Origin: Phymorhynchus buccinoides
Lineage: Eukaryota > Mollusca > Gastropoda > Neogastropoda > Raphitomidae
Assembly: GCA_017654935.2 (NCBI GenBank)
Contig: CM065698.1
Coordinates: 38,509,239-38,573,238, forward strand
Direction: 5' to 3'
Length of the DNA stretch: 64,000 bases
This document shows positions 25,007-35,519 of this stretch, one piece after another (position 1 is the first letter of the stretch; every line of letters starts with the position of its first letter). The position numbers were made by a program, and so were the translations under genes. Below the pieces are notes generated by a model that was given only the letters and a program-made list of their open reading frames with translations, had not been told where the DNA came from and searched no databases.

Positions 25007-25123
25007 GATGGTAAATTTGACGTGGGAGGTGGAGAGAAGTTCATGTCGTTGTCGGAGCTGGTGGAACACTACAAGAAGAACCCCATGGTGGAGATCTCCG
25101 GCACTGTGGTCTACCTCAAACAC
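25007..25123 (+). CDS. PTPN11: Exon 5: end of C-SH2 domain
   Basis: The acceptor TTTTGTCCAG precedes DGKFDVGGGEKFMSLSELVE, HYKKNPMVE and GTVVYLKH. It is 117 bp, identical in length to the human exon, and phase 0 at both ends. It completes the C-SH2 domain. The donor is CAC|GTGAGA. Several decayed copies of the 5' end (GATGGTAAATTTGA type) with their own CCAG lie in the preceding 370 bases. Confidence 0.95.
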
Positions 25124-25474
25124 GTGAGACTGCCATCTCATACCATTCAGGGCTGCCTTCTTTTAGAAGGACCTCCCAACATTTTGCAGGGCTCCCAGGG
25201 ACCCCCATTTGGGGGTCTATGAAGTTCTAAAATTCTAAAGGACCCTCTAAAAGAATGTGCAGGGGGTCCCAGGGATGCACTAGAAAAATTATTTTTAGCA
25301 TTCGCAATGCCACTGGGACCCTCTATCCCTCCTCTAAGACTCTCTGTACTATAAGTGAAGGAGTCCCAGGGACCCCTTTGTTTTGCAGAACGATTGGGAG
25401 CCCTGCTGTGTTTTCACTATAAAAATATGCACTCTTTTTCTATGGTAACCCATTTTCAGCAGTCATTGAAGCTC

Positions 25475-25942
25475 ACTCTCTTTCTCTCTCCGCTCTCTGA
25501 GTCTCTCTCTTGCCTTTAGGGCTGTTTCTGTTGTATTCGTGGGTTCAACTTTTCCTGGTATGCAAGGATTTCCTGGTTTTTTTATTTTACCAGAAAAAGA
25601 AGTTCCTTTTTTTAATATTTGTCAGACAAGATCTTTGTGTGTCTATTGTATTTTTCAAACACTTTAAGATAAGCATTTGTATAAATTGTGGAAAAAGCAA
25701 ACTAAAATACCTTCATAAATCAATTTTTGCTTCAGCTGCAGGGGGACATTACCCCTGGACCCCGGCCTTTCAGGTTTTTTCATTTTGTGTATTCCATTCA
25801 TGTCAAGCGTGTGTGCTCGTTTTTGTATAGCGTTTTTTGTTTCAATGCGTTATGAATGCTAACATGTGTGTGTGTGTGCACGCTTCGATTTGATTTCTAT
25901 CAAGACTTAGCGCTGTATAGATGTTGTTGTTGTTGTTGTCAT
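25475..25942 (+). mobile_element. LINE 3' UTR of the same family (intron 5), interrupted
   Basis: CTCTCTTGCCTTTAGGGCTG starts it, and TTTGATTTCTATCAAGACTT, AGCGCTGTATAGATGTTG and (TTG)n end it. Both match the 4.8-kb LINE. Between 25545 and 25790 there is unrelated sequence including ATTACCCCTGGACCCCGGCC, probably a nested insertion. The tail ends 55 bp before exon 6. Confidence 0.75.
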
Positions 25943-25997
25943 AGTTGGACATGACTGACAAGCACACTTTGTGTTGTTGTTTCTTTTTCTCCTCCAG

Positions 25998-26135
25998 CCG
26001 TTCAACGCGACGCGCATCACGGCGTCGTGCATCAACGACCGCATCAAGCAGCTGCAGCAGGAGAGGGAGCTGAAGGACAAGGACTCCAGCGCAACCACCA
26101 CCACCAGCAAGGGGGGGTTCTGGGACGAGTTCGAG
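25998..26135 (+). CDS. PTPN11: Exon 6: linker between C-SH2 and PTP domain
   Basis: The sequence runs PFNATRITASCINDRIKQLQ, a charged stretch with SSATTTTSKG, then GFWDEFE. The FW-EFE signature marks the start of the PTP domain. The exon is 138 bp against 114 in human, with the eight extra residues in the Ser/Thr-rich linker. The donor is GAG|GTCTGT. Two further copies of the TTTTSKGGFW-DEFE end with donor lie in intron 6. Confidence 0.94.
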
Positions 26136-26430
26136 GTCTGTGCATCTTTCATCTGCATCCCAGGGCGCAAACACAGTTTCACTGATTTCGATATTATTCA
26201 TATCCACCATATGTTTGCCAAAGAACTTTTCTTTTGTGTCATCACCACCACCAGCAAGGGGGGGGGTTCCTGGACGAGTTCGAGGTCTGTGCATCTTTCA
26301 TCTGCATCCCAGGGCGCAAACACAGTTTCACTGATTTTGAAAATATTCCAAAAAAATGTTTGCCAAAGAACTTTTCTTTTGTGTCATCACCACCACCAGC
26401 AAGGGAGGCTTCTGTGACGAGTTTGAAGTC
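26093..26430 (+). repeat. Three tandem copies of the exon 6/intron 6 junction
   Basis: The end of exon 6 (ACCACCACCAGCAAGGGGGG, TTCTGGGACGAGTTCGAG) and ~110 bases of intron are repeated. Donors lie at 26136 (true), 26285 and 26428, so the spacing is 149 and 143. Copy 2 has extra G bases and TTCCTGG, which shifts the frame. Copy 3 has TTCTGTGACGAGTTTGAA and runs into a GT microsatellite. Confidence 0.93.
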
Positions 26431-26664
26431 TGTTGGGGATGTGTGTGTGTGTGTGTGTGTGTGAGAAAGACTGTGTGTCATTTGTTTTTCTGTCTGTGTG
26501 TTTAGCTTGCTGTTTCTGGGTCTGTCTCTGTCTAGAAGTGTGTGTATGTTTATTATATGCCTCACCGTCTTTTTTAGCTCTCCGTTTCTCTTTTATTGTG
26601 ACATGTTCAATGGAGATTTTTTTTTCTAATTAAAACCAATTAAAGATTGATTAATAATTGTGAT

Positions 26665-26910
26665 TTAACCCTTTCACCGCCAGCCATTTTACAGCAAAAA
26701 CATTCAATCAAACTTACCTGGGTAGAGAAAAAAATATGTTTGCAATACTGGGGATTCCTGTGTGACATATTTAAAGTAAGGCCTATCCTCACCTCCCAAA
26801 GTTAAGAGGACAGGGTCTTTGGATAACAGACCCTGATTTGATGCCTTTTAGTGACATGGGTGTTAAATCATTGATTTTCAAAAATGCGACATTGGCGGTG
26901 AAAGGGTTAA
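26665..26910. mobile_element. TTAA-flanked MITE, copy 3 (intron 6)
   Basis: Ends TTAACCCTTTCACCGCCA and TTGGCGGTGAAAGGGTTAA, 246 bp. It is 132 bp before exon 7. The internal CTTACCTGGGTAGAGAAAA and CCTATCCTCACCTCCCAAA segments are shared with the other copies. Confidence 0.88.
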
Positions 26911-27042
26911 TTTGCCACATCTACAGTAGCAGGAATAAGTGGAAGTTTTTTTACTGATATACTTTTACACATACTTATTTCATTTTGCCAATATAAGACT
27001 GACTGATTGATTGATTAATTGATTGATTGATTGTTCTTGCAG

Positions 27043-27139
27043 CAACTACAGCAGCAGGAGGAGAGGCATCTGTACAGTCGCAAGGAAGGGCAGCGGCCAG
27101 AGAACAAACCCAAGAACAGATATAAGAACATCCTGCCTT
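27043..27139 (+). CDS. PTPN11: Exon 7: PTP domain, KNRY motif
   Basis: After TTGTTCTTGCAG the frame reads [20 protein letters not shown], then [12 protein letters not shown]. The KNRYKNILP motif belongs to the phosphotyrosine-recognition part of classical PTPs. It is 97 bp, identical to human, and ends after the first base of a Phe codon. The donor is T|GTCAGT. The following intron 7 is the longest (5.5 kb) and contains the 42-bp array. Confidence 0.95.
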
Positions 27140-27179
27140 GTCAGTGCTTTCTCTTTTCATTGTGTGGTTTTGTGCATGA

Positions 27180-27235
27180 GAGTGTCAAAGTCAAAGTCAA
27201 ACTCACTTTATTATCTCAACAAGAGAAATTACCGT
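27180..27235 (-). mobile_element. Retrotransposon tail, minus orientation (intron 7)
   Basis: GTGTCAAAGTCAAAGTCAAA followed by CTCACTTTATTATCTCAAC is the complement of a TTGAGATAATAAAGTGAG plus (TTTGAC)n tail. It lies 40 bp after exon 7. Confidence 0.5.
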
Positions 27236-27812
27236 ATTTCTCTGATCATTAGGTGCTGCTGTGTATAACTATAAGGCGAATAGGGCCATTTTCCAGAAAA
27301 ATCTGGAAAAAAAGAAGTAAAAGGCGCTCTCGTTTATAAGGCACCTCACAAAAGAAAGTCAAACTTTGAAGCCTGTAGGCGTTCTGTAACCGCTTACCGA
27401 CCGCCATTACTGCTGTCATAGACGAAAGTTGGCTCCCCTTTCAAATAATCAAACTTCCGTTTGAGCTGCTTCCGGTTGTTGTGTTTGCACAATTCTTCGC
27501 GAAAACTGATAGAATTATGGCATTTTGAGCTCTACAACGATGCTTTTTACATCCACTGAAAGGTTACGGCATCTATTTGGTGGTATCTCGGACGATAATA
27601 GGGATTTTGAAGCATTTTAGCATGAGTACTCGTCATATCGACAACTCGTGACCACTTTCGATGTCTGACTCACAGTAGACTGTGCTGAACACGGCAATCA
27701 TTGCCTCTCTTCTCACGATTTTGTTCACTAATAGGGCGCCCTCGTTTATTAGGCGCATAGGTCGAAATTGGATAAAAATATATCGCCTTATAACCTGAAA
27801 ATTACAGTACCG
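27233..27812. mobile_element. Inverted-repeat element bordering the 42-bp array (intron 7)
   Basis: CCGTATTTCTCTGATCATTA, then GGTGC..ATAAGGCG, at the left pairs loosely with CGCCTTATAACCTGAAAATT, then ACAGTACCGT, at the right. Similar GGACTACAAGGAGCACC and CGCCTTATAGTCTG ends occur at 54205-54370. There is no intact coding sequence inside. Confidence 0.5.
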
Positions 27813-27848
27813 TGTGTTGTCATGATACGTATACCACAAGGGCAACAG

Positions 27849-30800
27849 AAAACAAATTACCCATGCATTTGAACAAAGCAAAAGGAACAGAAAACAAATT
27901 ACCCATGCATTTGAACAAAGCAAAAGGAACAGAAAACAAATTACCCATGCATTTGAACAAAGCAAAAGGAACAGAAAACAAATTACCCATGCATTTGAAC
28001 AAAGCAAAAGGAACAGAAAACAAATTACCCATGCAGTTGAACAAAGCAAAAGGAACAGAAAACAAATTACCCATGCATTTGAACAAAGCAAAAGGAACAG
28101 AAAACAAATTACCCATGCATTTGAACAAAGCAAAAGGAACAGAAAACAAATTACCCATGCATTGGAACAAAGCAAAAGAAAACAAATTACCCATGCATTG
28201 GAACAAAGCAAAAGGAACAGAAAAAACAAATTACCCATGCATTTGAACAAAGCAAAAGGAACAGAAAACAAATTACCCATGCATTGGAACAAAGCAAAAG
28301 GAACAGAAAACAAATTACCCATGCATTGGAACAAAGCAAAAGGAACAGAAAACAAATTACCCATGCATTGGAACAAAGCAAAAGGAACAGAAAACAAATT
28401 ACCCATGCATTGGAACAAAGCAAAAGGAACAGAAAACAAATTACCCATGCAGTTGAACAAAGCAAAAGGAACAGAAAACAAATTACCCATGCAGTTGAAC
28501 AAAGCAAAAGGAACAGAAAACAAATTACCCATGCAGTGGAACAAAGCAAAAGGAACAGAAAACAAATTACCCATGCATTTGAACAAAGCAAAAGGAACAG
28601 AAAACAAATTACCCATGCAGTGGAACAAAGCAAACCCAGGAACAGAAAACAAATTACCCATGCAGTGGAACAAAGCAAAAGGAACAGAAAACAAATTACC
28701 CATGCAGTTGAACAAAGCAAAAGGAACAGAAAACAAATTACCCATGCAGTGGAACAAAGCAAAAGGAACAGAAAACAAATTACCCATGCATTGGAACAAA
28801 GCAAAAGGAACAGAAAACAAATTACCCATGCATTGGAACAAAGCAAAAGGAACAGAAAACAAATTACCCATGCATTGGAACAAAGCAAAAGGAACAGAAA
28901 ACAAATTACCCATGCAGTGGAACAAAGCAAAAGGAACAGAAAACAAATTACCCATGCATTGGAACAAAGCAAAAGGAACAGAAAACAAATTACCCATGCA
29001 TTGGAACAAAGCAAAAGGAACAGAAAACAAATTACCCATGCATTGGAACAAAGCAAAAGGAACAGAAAACAAATTACCCATGCATTGGAACAAAGCAAAA
29101 GGAACAGAAAACAAATTACCCATGCAGTTGAACAAAGCAAAAGGAACAGAAAACAAATTACCCATGCAGTTGAACAAAGCAAAAGGAACAGAAAACAAAT
29201 TACCCATGCAGTTGAACAAAGCAAAAGGAACAGAAAACAAATTACCCATGCAGTTGAACAAAGCAAAAGGAACAGAAAACAAATTACCCATGCAGTTGAA
29301 CAAAGCAAAAGGAACAGAAAACAAATTACCCATGCAGTTGAACAAAGCAAAAGGAACAGAAAACAAATTACCCATGCATTTGAACAAAGCAAAAGGAACA
29401 GAAAACAAATTACCCATGCAGTGGAACAAAGCAAAAGGAACAGAAAACAAATTACCCATGCAGTGGAACAAAGCAAAAGGAACAGAAAACAAATTACCCA
29501 TGCATTGGAACAAAGCAAAAGGAACAGAAAACAAATTACCCATGCAGTGGAACAAAGCAAAAGGAACAGAAAACAAATTACCCATGCATTGGAACAAAGC
29601 AAAAGGAACAGAAAACAAATTACCCATGCAGTGGAACAAAGCAAAAGGAACAGAAAACAAATTACCCATGCATTGGAACAAAGCAAAAGGAACAGAAAAC
29701 AAATTACCCATGCATTGGAACAAAGCAAAAGGAACAGAAAACAAATTACCCATGCATTGGAACAAAGCAAAAGGAACAGAAAACAAATTACCCATGCATT
29801 GGAACAAAGCAAAAGGAACAGAAAACAAATTACCCATGCATTGGAACAAAGCAAAAGGAACAGAAAACAAATTACCCATGCAGTGGAACAAAGCAAAAGG
29901 AACAGAAAACAAATTACCCATGCAGTGGAACAAAGCAAAAGGAACAGAAAACAAATTACCCATGCAGTGGAACAAAGCAAAAGGAACAGAAAACAAATTA
30001 CCCATGCAGTGGAACAAAGCAAAAGGAACAGAAAACAAATTACCCATGCATTGGAACAAAGCAAAAGGAACAGAAAACAAATTACCCATGCATTGGAACA
30101 AAGCAAAAGGAACAGAAAACAAATTACCCATGCATTGGAACAAAGCAAAAGGAACAGAAAACAAATTACCCATGCATTTGAACAAAGCAAAAGGAACAGA
30201 AAACAAATTACCCATGCATTGGAACAAAGCAAAAGGAACAGAAAACAAATTACCCATGCATTGGAACAAAGCAAAAGGAACAGAAAACAAATTACCCATG
30301 CATTGGAACAAAGCAAAAGGAACAGAAAACAAATTACCCATGCATTGGAACAAAGCAAAAGGAACAGAAAACAAATTACCCATGCATTGGAACAAAGCAA
30401 AAGGAACAGAAAACAAATTACCCATGCATTGGAACAAAGCAAAAGGAACAGAAAACAAATTACCCATGCATTGGAACAAAGCAAAAGGAACAGAAAACAA
30501 ATTACCCATGCATTGGAACAAAGCAAAAGGAACAGAAAACAAATTACCCATGCATTGGAACAAAGCAAAAGGAACAGAAAACAAATTACCCATGCATTGG
30601 AACAAAGCAAAAGGAACAGAAAACAAATTACCCATGCATTGGAACAAAGCAAAAGGAACAGAAAACAAATTACCCATGCATTGGAACAAAGCAAAAGGAA
30701 CAGAAAACAAATTACCCATGCATTGGAACAAAGCAAAAGGAACAGAAAACAAATTACCCATGCATTGGAACAAAGCAAAAGGAACAGAAAACAAATTACC

Positions 30801-31405
30801 CATGCATTTGAACAAAGCAAAAGGAACAGAAAACAAATTACCCATGCATTTGAACAAAGCAAAAGGAACAGAAAACAAATTACCCATGCAGTGGAACAAA
30901 GCAAAAGGAACAGAAAACAAATTACCCATGCAGTTGAACAAAGCAAAAGGAACAGAAAACAAATTACCCATGCAGTTGAACAAAGCAAAAGGAACAGAAA
31001 ACAAATTACCCATGCAGTTGAACAAAGCAAAAGGAACAGAAAACAAATTACCCATGCATTGGAACAAAGCAAAAGGAACAGAAAACAAATTACCCATGCA
31101 TTTGAACAAAGCAAAAGGAACAGAAAACAAATTACCCATGCATTTGAACAAAGCAAAAGGAACAGAAAACAAATTACCCATGCATTGGAACAAAGCAAAA
31201 GGAACAGAAAACAAATTACCCATGCATTGGAACAAAGCAAAAGGAACAGAAAACAAATTACCCATGCATTGGAACAAAGCAAAAGGAACAGAAAACAAAT
31301 TACCCATGCATTTGAACAAAGCAAAAGGAACAGAAAACAAATTACCCATGCATTGGAACAAAGCAAAAGGAACAGAAAACAAAATCAAGGAAATGCATTG
31401 GAACA
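27849..31405. repeat. 42-bp minisatellite, about 85 units, in intron 7
   Basis: The unit is GGAACAAAGCAAAAGGAACA plus GAAAACAAATTACCCATGCATT (42 bp). Units are almost identical except at two T/G positions in ATGCA(T/G)T(T/G)GAAC, giving four types that occur in runs (for example six G,T units near 29110-29350 and fourteen T,G units near 30200-30770). Rare variants are a 36-bp unit at 28165, a +2 indel near 28220 and CCC inserted near 28632. Because 42 is divisible by three, several frames on both strands stay open for over 1000 codons. This is an artefact of periodicity, not a protein. Confidence 0.98.
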
Positions 31406-31549
31406 AAGCAACCTGCGCTCTCGTCGCAGAAAACACAACGCCTCGTTACTATGTAACATTATCGAACAAAACTTTAAAAATTCATAGTTCATAGGTTAAC
31501 AGTCATGCGTGCTTCAAAGTGGCTCAGAGGGCTATTACTACAAAGCATT

Positions 31550-31775
31550 CATGAACAGAAAACAAATTACCCATGCTGGCTGAACAAGGCAATTTTGGGA
31601 ACAGAATTATATTTTTGCTACCCAGTGTGCCTGGCTTGAACAAAACATGCATTTACAGAAAAATATTACAAATCAAAACTAATAAAGTGGATGCTTTGAA
31701 ACTGTTGCAGGTGTTAGTACCCTGTGCATTGTGAACATAAGCAAAAGGAACAGTAAAACAAATTTAGAAAAGGAA
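31550..31775 (+). repeat. Decayed outlying units of the 42-bp minisatellite
   Basis: Beyond the clean array, pieces such as GAACAGAAAACAAATTACCC at 31553, CTTGAACAAAACATGCATTT and GCAAAAGGAACAGTAAAAC at 31740 are interspersed with unrelated bases. They look like old units from an earlier, longer array. Confidence 0.75.
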
Positions 31776-31962
31776 TTTTTTGGTAACCTAGCAGTACAGA
31801 ACGGTTGCAAGGGGAAGCAACTGGCCAGCATGGAATGAGTTAAAGCAAAGTTTGTCTTTCCAATAATCAAAATCATTCTTCATACTCAGCGAATGGACCC
31901 CCATCTCCTTTTATTTCACATCCACATCCCGCTTCTCATCCATGTGTGGATGAGTATGCATG

Positions 31963-31996
<34 letters not shown>

Positions 31997-31997
<1 letters not shown>

Positions 31998-32210
31998 AGA
32001 CCTGTTTACTCTACTCTTTTCGAGTAGTATTCTACTCAATTTGGATGTCTACTACTCTTCAAAATTGAAAATAATGCTCTTTAATTCTTGATTTGTTTTC
32101 AGTGAACATTGTTTGATGGTTTAATGAATAAAGCTACACATTTTGCACCCAAACTACTCATTTCAGCTTTTCGGACTACTCAAGACTTGTGTAGGGGGTA
32201 AAAAGGTCTG
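31997..32210. mobile_element. CAGACCTGTTTAC element, short copy (intron 7)
   Basis: The ends CAGACCTGTTTACTCTACTC and GTAGGGGGTAAAAAGGTCTG are inverted repeats. The element sits beside a GT microsatellite, so target duplication (GTGTGT) cannot be judged. The interior has repeated CTACTC motifs and no zinc-finger segment. Confidence 0.7.
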
Positions 32211-32425
32211 GTGTGTGTGGTTTTTTTGTGCATGTTGTGTGTGTGTTTGTGCGTCTTTTGAAGGGTTGTTTCCCAATAAAGTATAAAAAAAATATGAAAT
32301 CATTGCTAATGGGCTAATCCAGTGGGCCACTAGCATCTTTTTTAAATATGTAAAATGAAGTTGTGTGGTTTTTGTTTTATTCCTTTGAGGTTTTATGCTA
32401 TATTTTGTTTGTTTAGCATATAATA

Positions 32426-32604
32426 CAGTGGAACCTCCCTTATAAGACCTCCCATTATACAACTCCCTCCCACATAAGACCTACTTCTCCGAGATATTGC
32501 CCTTCTTTTGTAAGTGTTAAAATTACCTCCTTAGAAGACCCCTCCCTTATAAAACCTCATTTTGGATGATTTTTGAAGGTCTTATAAGGGAGGTTCCACT
32601 ACAG
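32426..32604. mobile_element. CAGTGGAACC palindromic MITE, copy 4 (intron 7)
   Basis: The left end is CAGTGGAACCTCCCTTATAA after TA. The right end is TTATAAGGGAGGTTCCACTA with the terminal bases disturbed (CCACTACAGTA). It lies 74 bp upstream of exon 8. Confidence 0.82.
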
Positions 32605-32677
32605 TATATGATTTGGATTTTTTTTATGCATTCTTCTGAAGATTCACATCAGTTTCAAAGCTTTTTTTCATGTGCAG

Positions 32678-32757
32678 TCGATCACACACGCGTTATACTA
32701 TACGATGGAGATCCAAATATGGTTGGATCAGACTATATCAACGCCAATGTCATAACG
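32678..32757 (+). CDS. PTPN11: Exon 8: PTP domain, DHTRV..DYINAN
   Basis: TTTTTTTCATGTGCAG precedes an 80-bp exon (human length) reading F-DHTRVILYDGDPN-MVGSDYINANVIT. The HTRV-L and DYINAN segments are conserved structural motifs of classical PTP domains. The donor is ACG|GTGAGA. Codon use is more AT-rich (ATA, CTA, TAC) than in neighbouring exons such as 9 and 6, which use C/G at third positions. Confidence 0.94.
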
Positions 32758-33429
32758 GTGAGAATATCTTTTCCTTCGATAATTATTACTAGCTCTGATA
32801 TTTGCCTGAGTGTGTCACAATTTGGTTCCATTGTCTAGTTCTGCTTACACGACTTTGAACTTGGGTTTACTGTGCACGAGACAAACACCTACCTCTGTGC
32901 CTCTCTGATTTCAGGCACATGTAATGCCTCAGGTGCAACCTTTCAAGGAGAGCCTGTCGAATTCCTTTAAAATAGCATTATTTCAGCTTCAAGGGGACAT
33001 TGCCCTCCTCCCAACAAGGTCACTGCCCCTGTGCCCCACCAGTGACTAGACAGACACTGCCTTTCAAGTTGTCCAGGATTTTGTAGAAGCACCCATGACT
33101 TAAGTATTGCTAGGATAAAATAGAAACAACAACAATTTCTAGATAACTGTCAATTTGATGCATTTTCTTCAAGGGAAGTAAATCTGTGTTCACACAATAC
33201 CTTGGTCACTTCTACACCAATCGGTGTAGAGAGGTTTTTTTTATATATAAAGTCTATATATTAAAAAAAGTCTGATCTACCACTTTCCTATGTCTAAACC
33301 TGAAGTAAAAACACGTAATCTTCTTTCATTTCTCCTTTTGTTTATGTATGTTTTGTTTGTGTGTATGGCTGGAGCGATTTGTGAGTTTTTTTAATAATTC
33401 AAAATCGTTGCGATGCGAATGAGTTAATC

Positions 33430-33484
33430 GACATGCAGGGCTGTGTACAGAACATTGAGAGCTAATTTAGACATGGCTAGCCGC
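33430..33484 (+). repeat. Possible decayed copy of exon 9 segment in intron 8
   Basis: ATGCAGGGCTGTGTACAGAA at 33434 resembles CACGCAGGGCTGTCTACAGA of exon 9 (ATQGCLQ). The following 25 bases (..GAGCTAATTTAGACATGG) align loosely with the codons for ADFWRM. It is one short match about 640 bp upstream of exon 9, so the call is tentative. Confidence 0.4.
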
Positions 33485-33801
33485 CTTGGCTTAAGGCTGT
33501 GTCAGACTAATTGAAATAAGCTAGAACACCAAGGCTACATCAACATGTTGTTATGTTCTGCTTAGTTATGCGGGGATTGTCTTTAGCCATGGCAAGTGCC
33601 TAGCATAACATCATCAGTCCAAAATCCTCCGAAGTCGGAGTGTGGCTGTGCACCTGGCGGGGTAATCAAAAACGGTCACGCACGTAATGTTCTCATCCCT
33701 AGCTGGTGCATTTGTACCATAGTGTTCAATTGCTCCGGCTGTTTGGGTAATCCGAGAAGTCTTTAAAGTTTAAGTCAGAGTACGACAACAACAGATAAAA
33801 A

Positions 33802-34048
33802 TTAACCCTTTCACCGCCAATGTCGCATTTTTGCACCACAATGATTTAACACACATGTCACTGAAAGGCATCAATTCAGGTTCTGTTATCCATAGACCCT
33901 GTTCTCTTAATTTTGGGAGGTAAGGATAGGCCTTACTTTAAATATGTCACATAGGAATGCCCAATATTACAGACAGATTTTTGTCTCTACTCGGGTAAGC
34001 TTTATTGGAATAAATTTGCTGGAAAATGTCTGGCGGTGAAAGGGTTAA
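33802..34048. mobile_element. TTAA-flanked MITE, copy 4, abutting exon 9
   Basis: Same family in the opposite orientation to copy 3, 247 bp. Its right TTAA (34045-34048) is 24 bases upstream of exon 9. The remaining native intron is only CACATAACGC plus the T-rich acceptor, so the branch point is in or just beside the target-site TTAA. Confidence 0.9.
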
Positions 34049-34072
34049 CACATAACGCTTTTTGTTGTGCAG

Positions 34073-34219
34073 TCCGAGGAAGACAGCGTGGAGCCGAAGA
34101 AGACGTACATCGCCACGCAGGGCTGTCTACAGAGCACCGTGGCCGACTTCTGGCGCATGACCTGGCAGGAAAACTCCAGGGTCATCGTCATGACGACCAA
34201 GGAAGTGGAACGGGGCAAG
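34073..34219 (+). CDS. PTPN11: Exon 9: PTP domain, [14 protein letters not shown]
   Basis: It encodes [20 protein letters not shown], then [20 protein letters not shown] and [19 protein letters not shown] and DFWRM are core PTP fold motifs. It is 147 bp and phase 0 at both ends, four codons shorter than I recall for human, with the difference before PKK-YIATQG. The acceptor TTTTTGTTGTGCAG lies only 24 bp from the end of a TTAA-flanked MITE. The donor is AAG|GTGGGT. Confidence 0.95.
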
Positions 34220-34333
34220 GTGGGTTGTTGTTGTTGTTGATGTGGAAAATGAAAGAAAGACAGGGGACGGGGGAGAGGTGAATACAAAAAGGGAGCGAAA
34301 AGAAACCTTTATTGTTCCAATGTTTACTGTCTG

Positions 34334-34751
34334 TGTGACCTAGCACCACAAAAGGGACATTATGTGTCAAAATGACCATTCTGAAAAAATTATACAGTTA
34401 GAAACTTCAGACATTTCGCTTTCAAATGATATACGAACTATTCTTGTAACTTTTTCTGTTTTAGAGTTATGAGCATTTAAAGTTGGTAGGGTGACTGTCG
34501 GCCATTTTGAGAAAGTTGGAAGTTTAGCCTAGCTGAAGAAAATGCATCGACCTACTCATTTTAAAGCACTTTTTTGAGTATTCAGAGACCTTAATAAAGA
34601 TTGTCCTTTATAAATATGAAAGATGGGATGTTAGAGAGCACGAAAGTAACCATAACTCAAAACTGATAAAAAGTTATATTTGTGACTTTGCAAGCCTGTT
34701 GTGAGAAACTAGCCCAGCGACTTAATGTCCCTTTCATGGTGCTGGGTCACA
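34334..34751. mobile_element. TGTGACCTAGCACCA MITE (intron 9)
   Basis: The left end TGTGACCTAGCACCACAAAA, then GGGACATTA, is the inverse of TAATGTCCCTTTCATGGTGC, then TGGGTCACA at the right. The interior is AT-rich and non-coding. Its right end has been amplified in tandem downstream. Confidence 0.75.
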
Positions 34752-35517
34752 TTATGATATACCTTCCCCCCTCGTGTCCTCAAGCCTGCTGTGAGAAACT
34801 AGCCCAGCGACTTAATATCCCTTTCGTGGTGCTGGGTCACATATACCTTTCCCCCTCGTGTCCTCAAGCCTGTTGTGAGAAACTAACCCAGCGACTTAAT
34901 GTCCCTTTCGTGGTGCTGGGTCACATATACCTTCCCCCCTCGTGTCCTCAAGCCTGCTGTGAGAAACTAGCCCAGCGACTTAATGTCCCTTTCGTGGTGC
35001 TGGGTCACATATACCTTTCCCCCTCGTGTCCTCAAGCCTGTTGTGAGAAACTAACCCAGCGACTTAATGTCCCTTTCGTGGTGCTGGGTCACATATACCT
35101 TTCCCCCTCGTGTCCTCAAGCCTGTTGTGAGAAACTAGCCCAGCGACTTAATGTCCCTTTCGTGGGCGCTGGGTCACATGTACCTTCCCCCCTCGTGTCC
35201 TCAAGCCTGTTGTGAGAAACTAGCCCAGCGACTTGATGTCCCTTTCGTGGTTCTGGGTCACATATACCTTTCCCCCTCGTGTCCTCAAGCCTGCTGTGAG
35301 AAACTAACCCAGCGACTTAATGTCCCTTTCGTGGTGCTGGGTCACATATACCTTTCCCCCTCGTGTCCTCAAGCCTGCTGTGAGAAACTAGCCCAGCGAC
35401 TTGATGTCCCTTTCGTGGTGCTGGGTCACATATACCTTTCCCCCTCGTGTCCTCAAGCCTGCTGTGAGAAACTAGCCCAGCGACTTGATGTCCCTTTCGT
35501 GGTGCTGGGTCACATAT
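34686..35517 (+). repeat. 84-bp tandem array of a MITE end, 10 units (intron 9)
   Basis: The unit contains CAAGCCTGTTGTGAGAAACT, AGCCCAGCGACTTAATGTCC, CTTTCGTGGTGCTGGGTCAC and ATATACCTTTCCCCCTCGTG. Unit starts are near 34690, 34782, 34866, 34950, 35034, 35118, 35203, 35287, 35371 and 35455. 84 is divisible by three, which explains the long open frame here; it is not a gene. Confidence 0.94.
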
Positions 35518-35519
35518 AT

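Noticed and set aside
27043..27900. 42-bp array as an amplified copy of exon 7 (AAGGAAGGGCAGCGGCCAGA resembles AAAAGGAACAGAAAACAAA)
   Set aside because: The similarity is A-rich and low complexity. No acceptor or donor is shared, and an inverted-repeat element separates them.
27850..31400. CRISPR-like array
   Set aside because: Regular 42-bp units have no variable spacers, and the setting is a eukaryotic intron.
27633..31494. Giant repetitive proteins of 1059-1267 residues in several frames of both strands
   Set aside because: They arise from a stop-free 42-bp repeat whose period is a multiple of three. Equivalent frames are open on both strands, and the array lies inside intron 7 of a well-supported gene.
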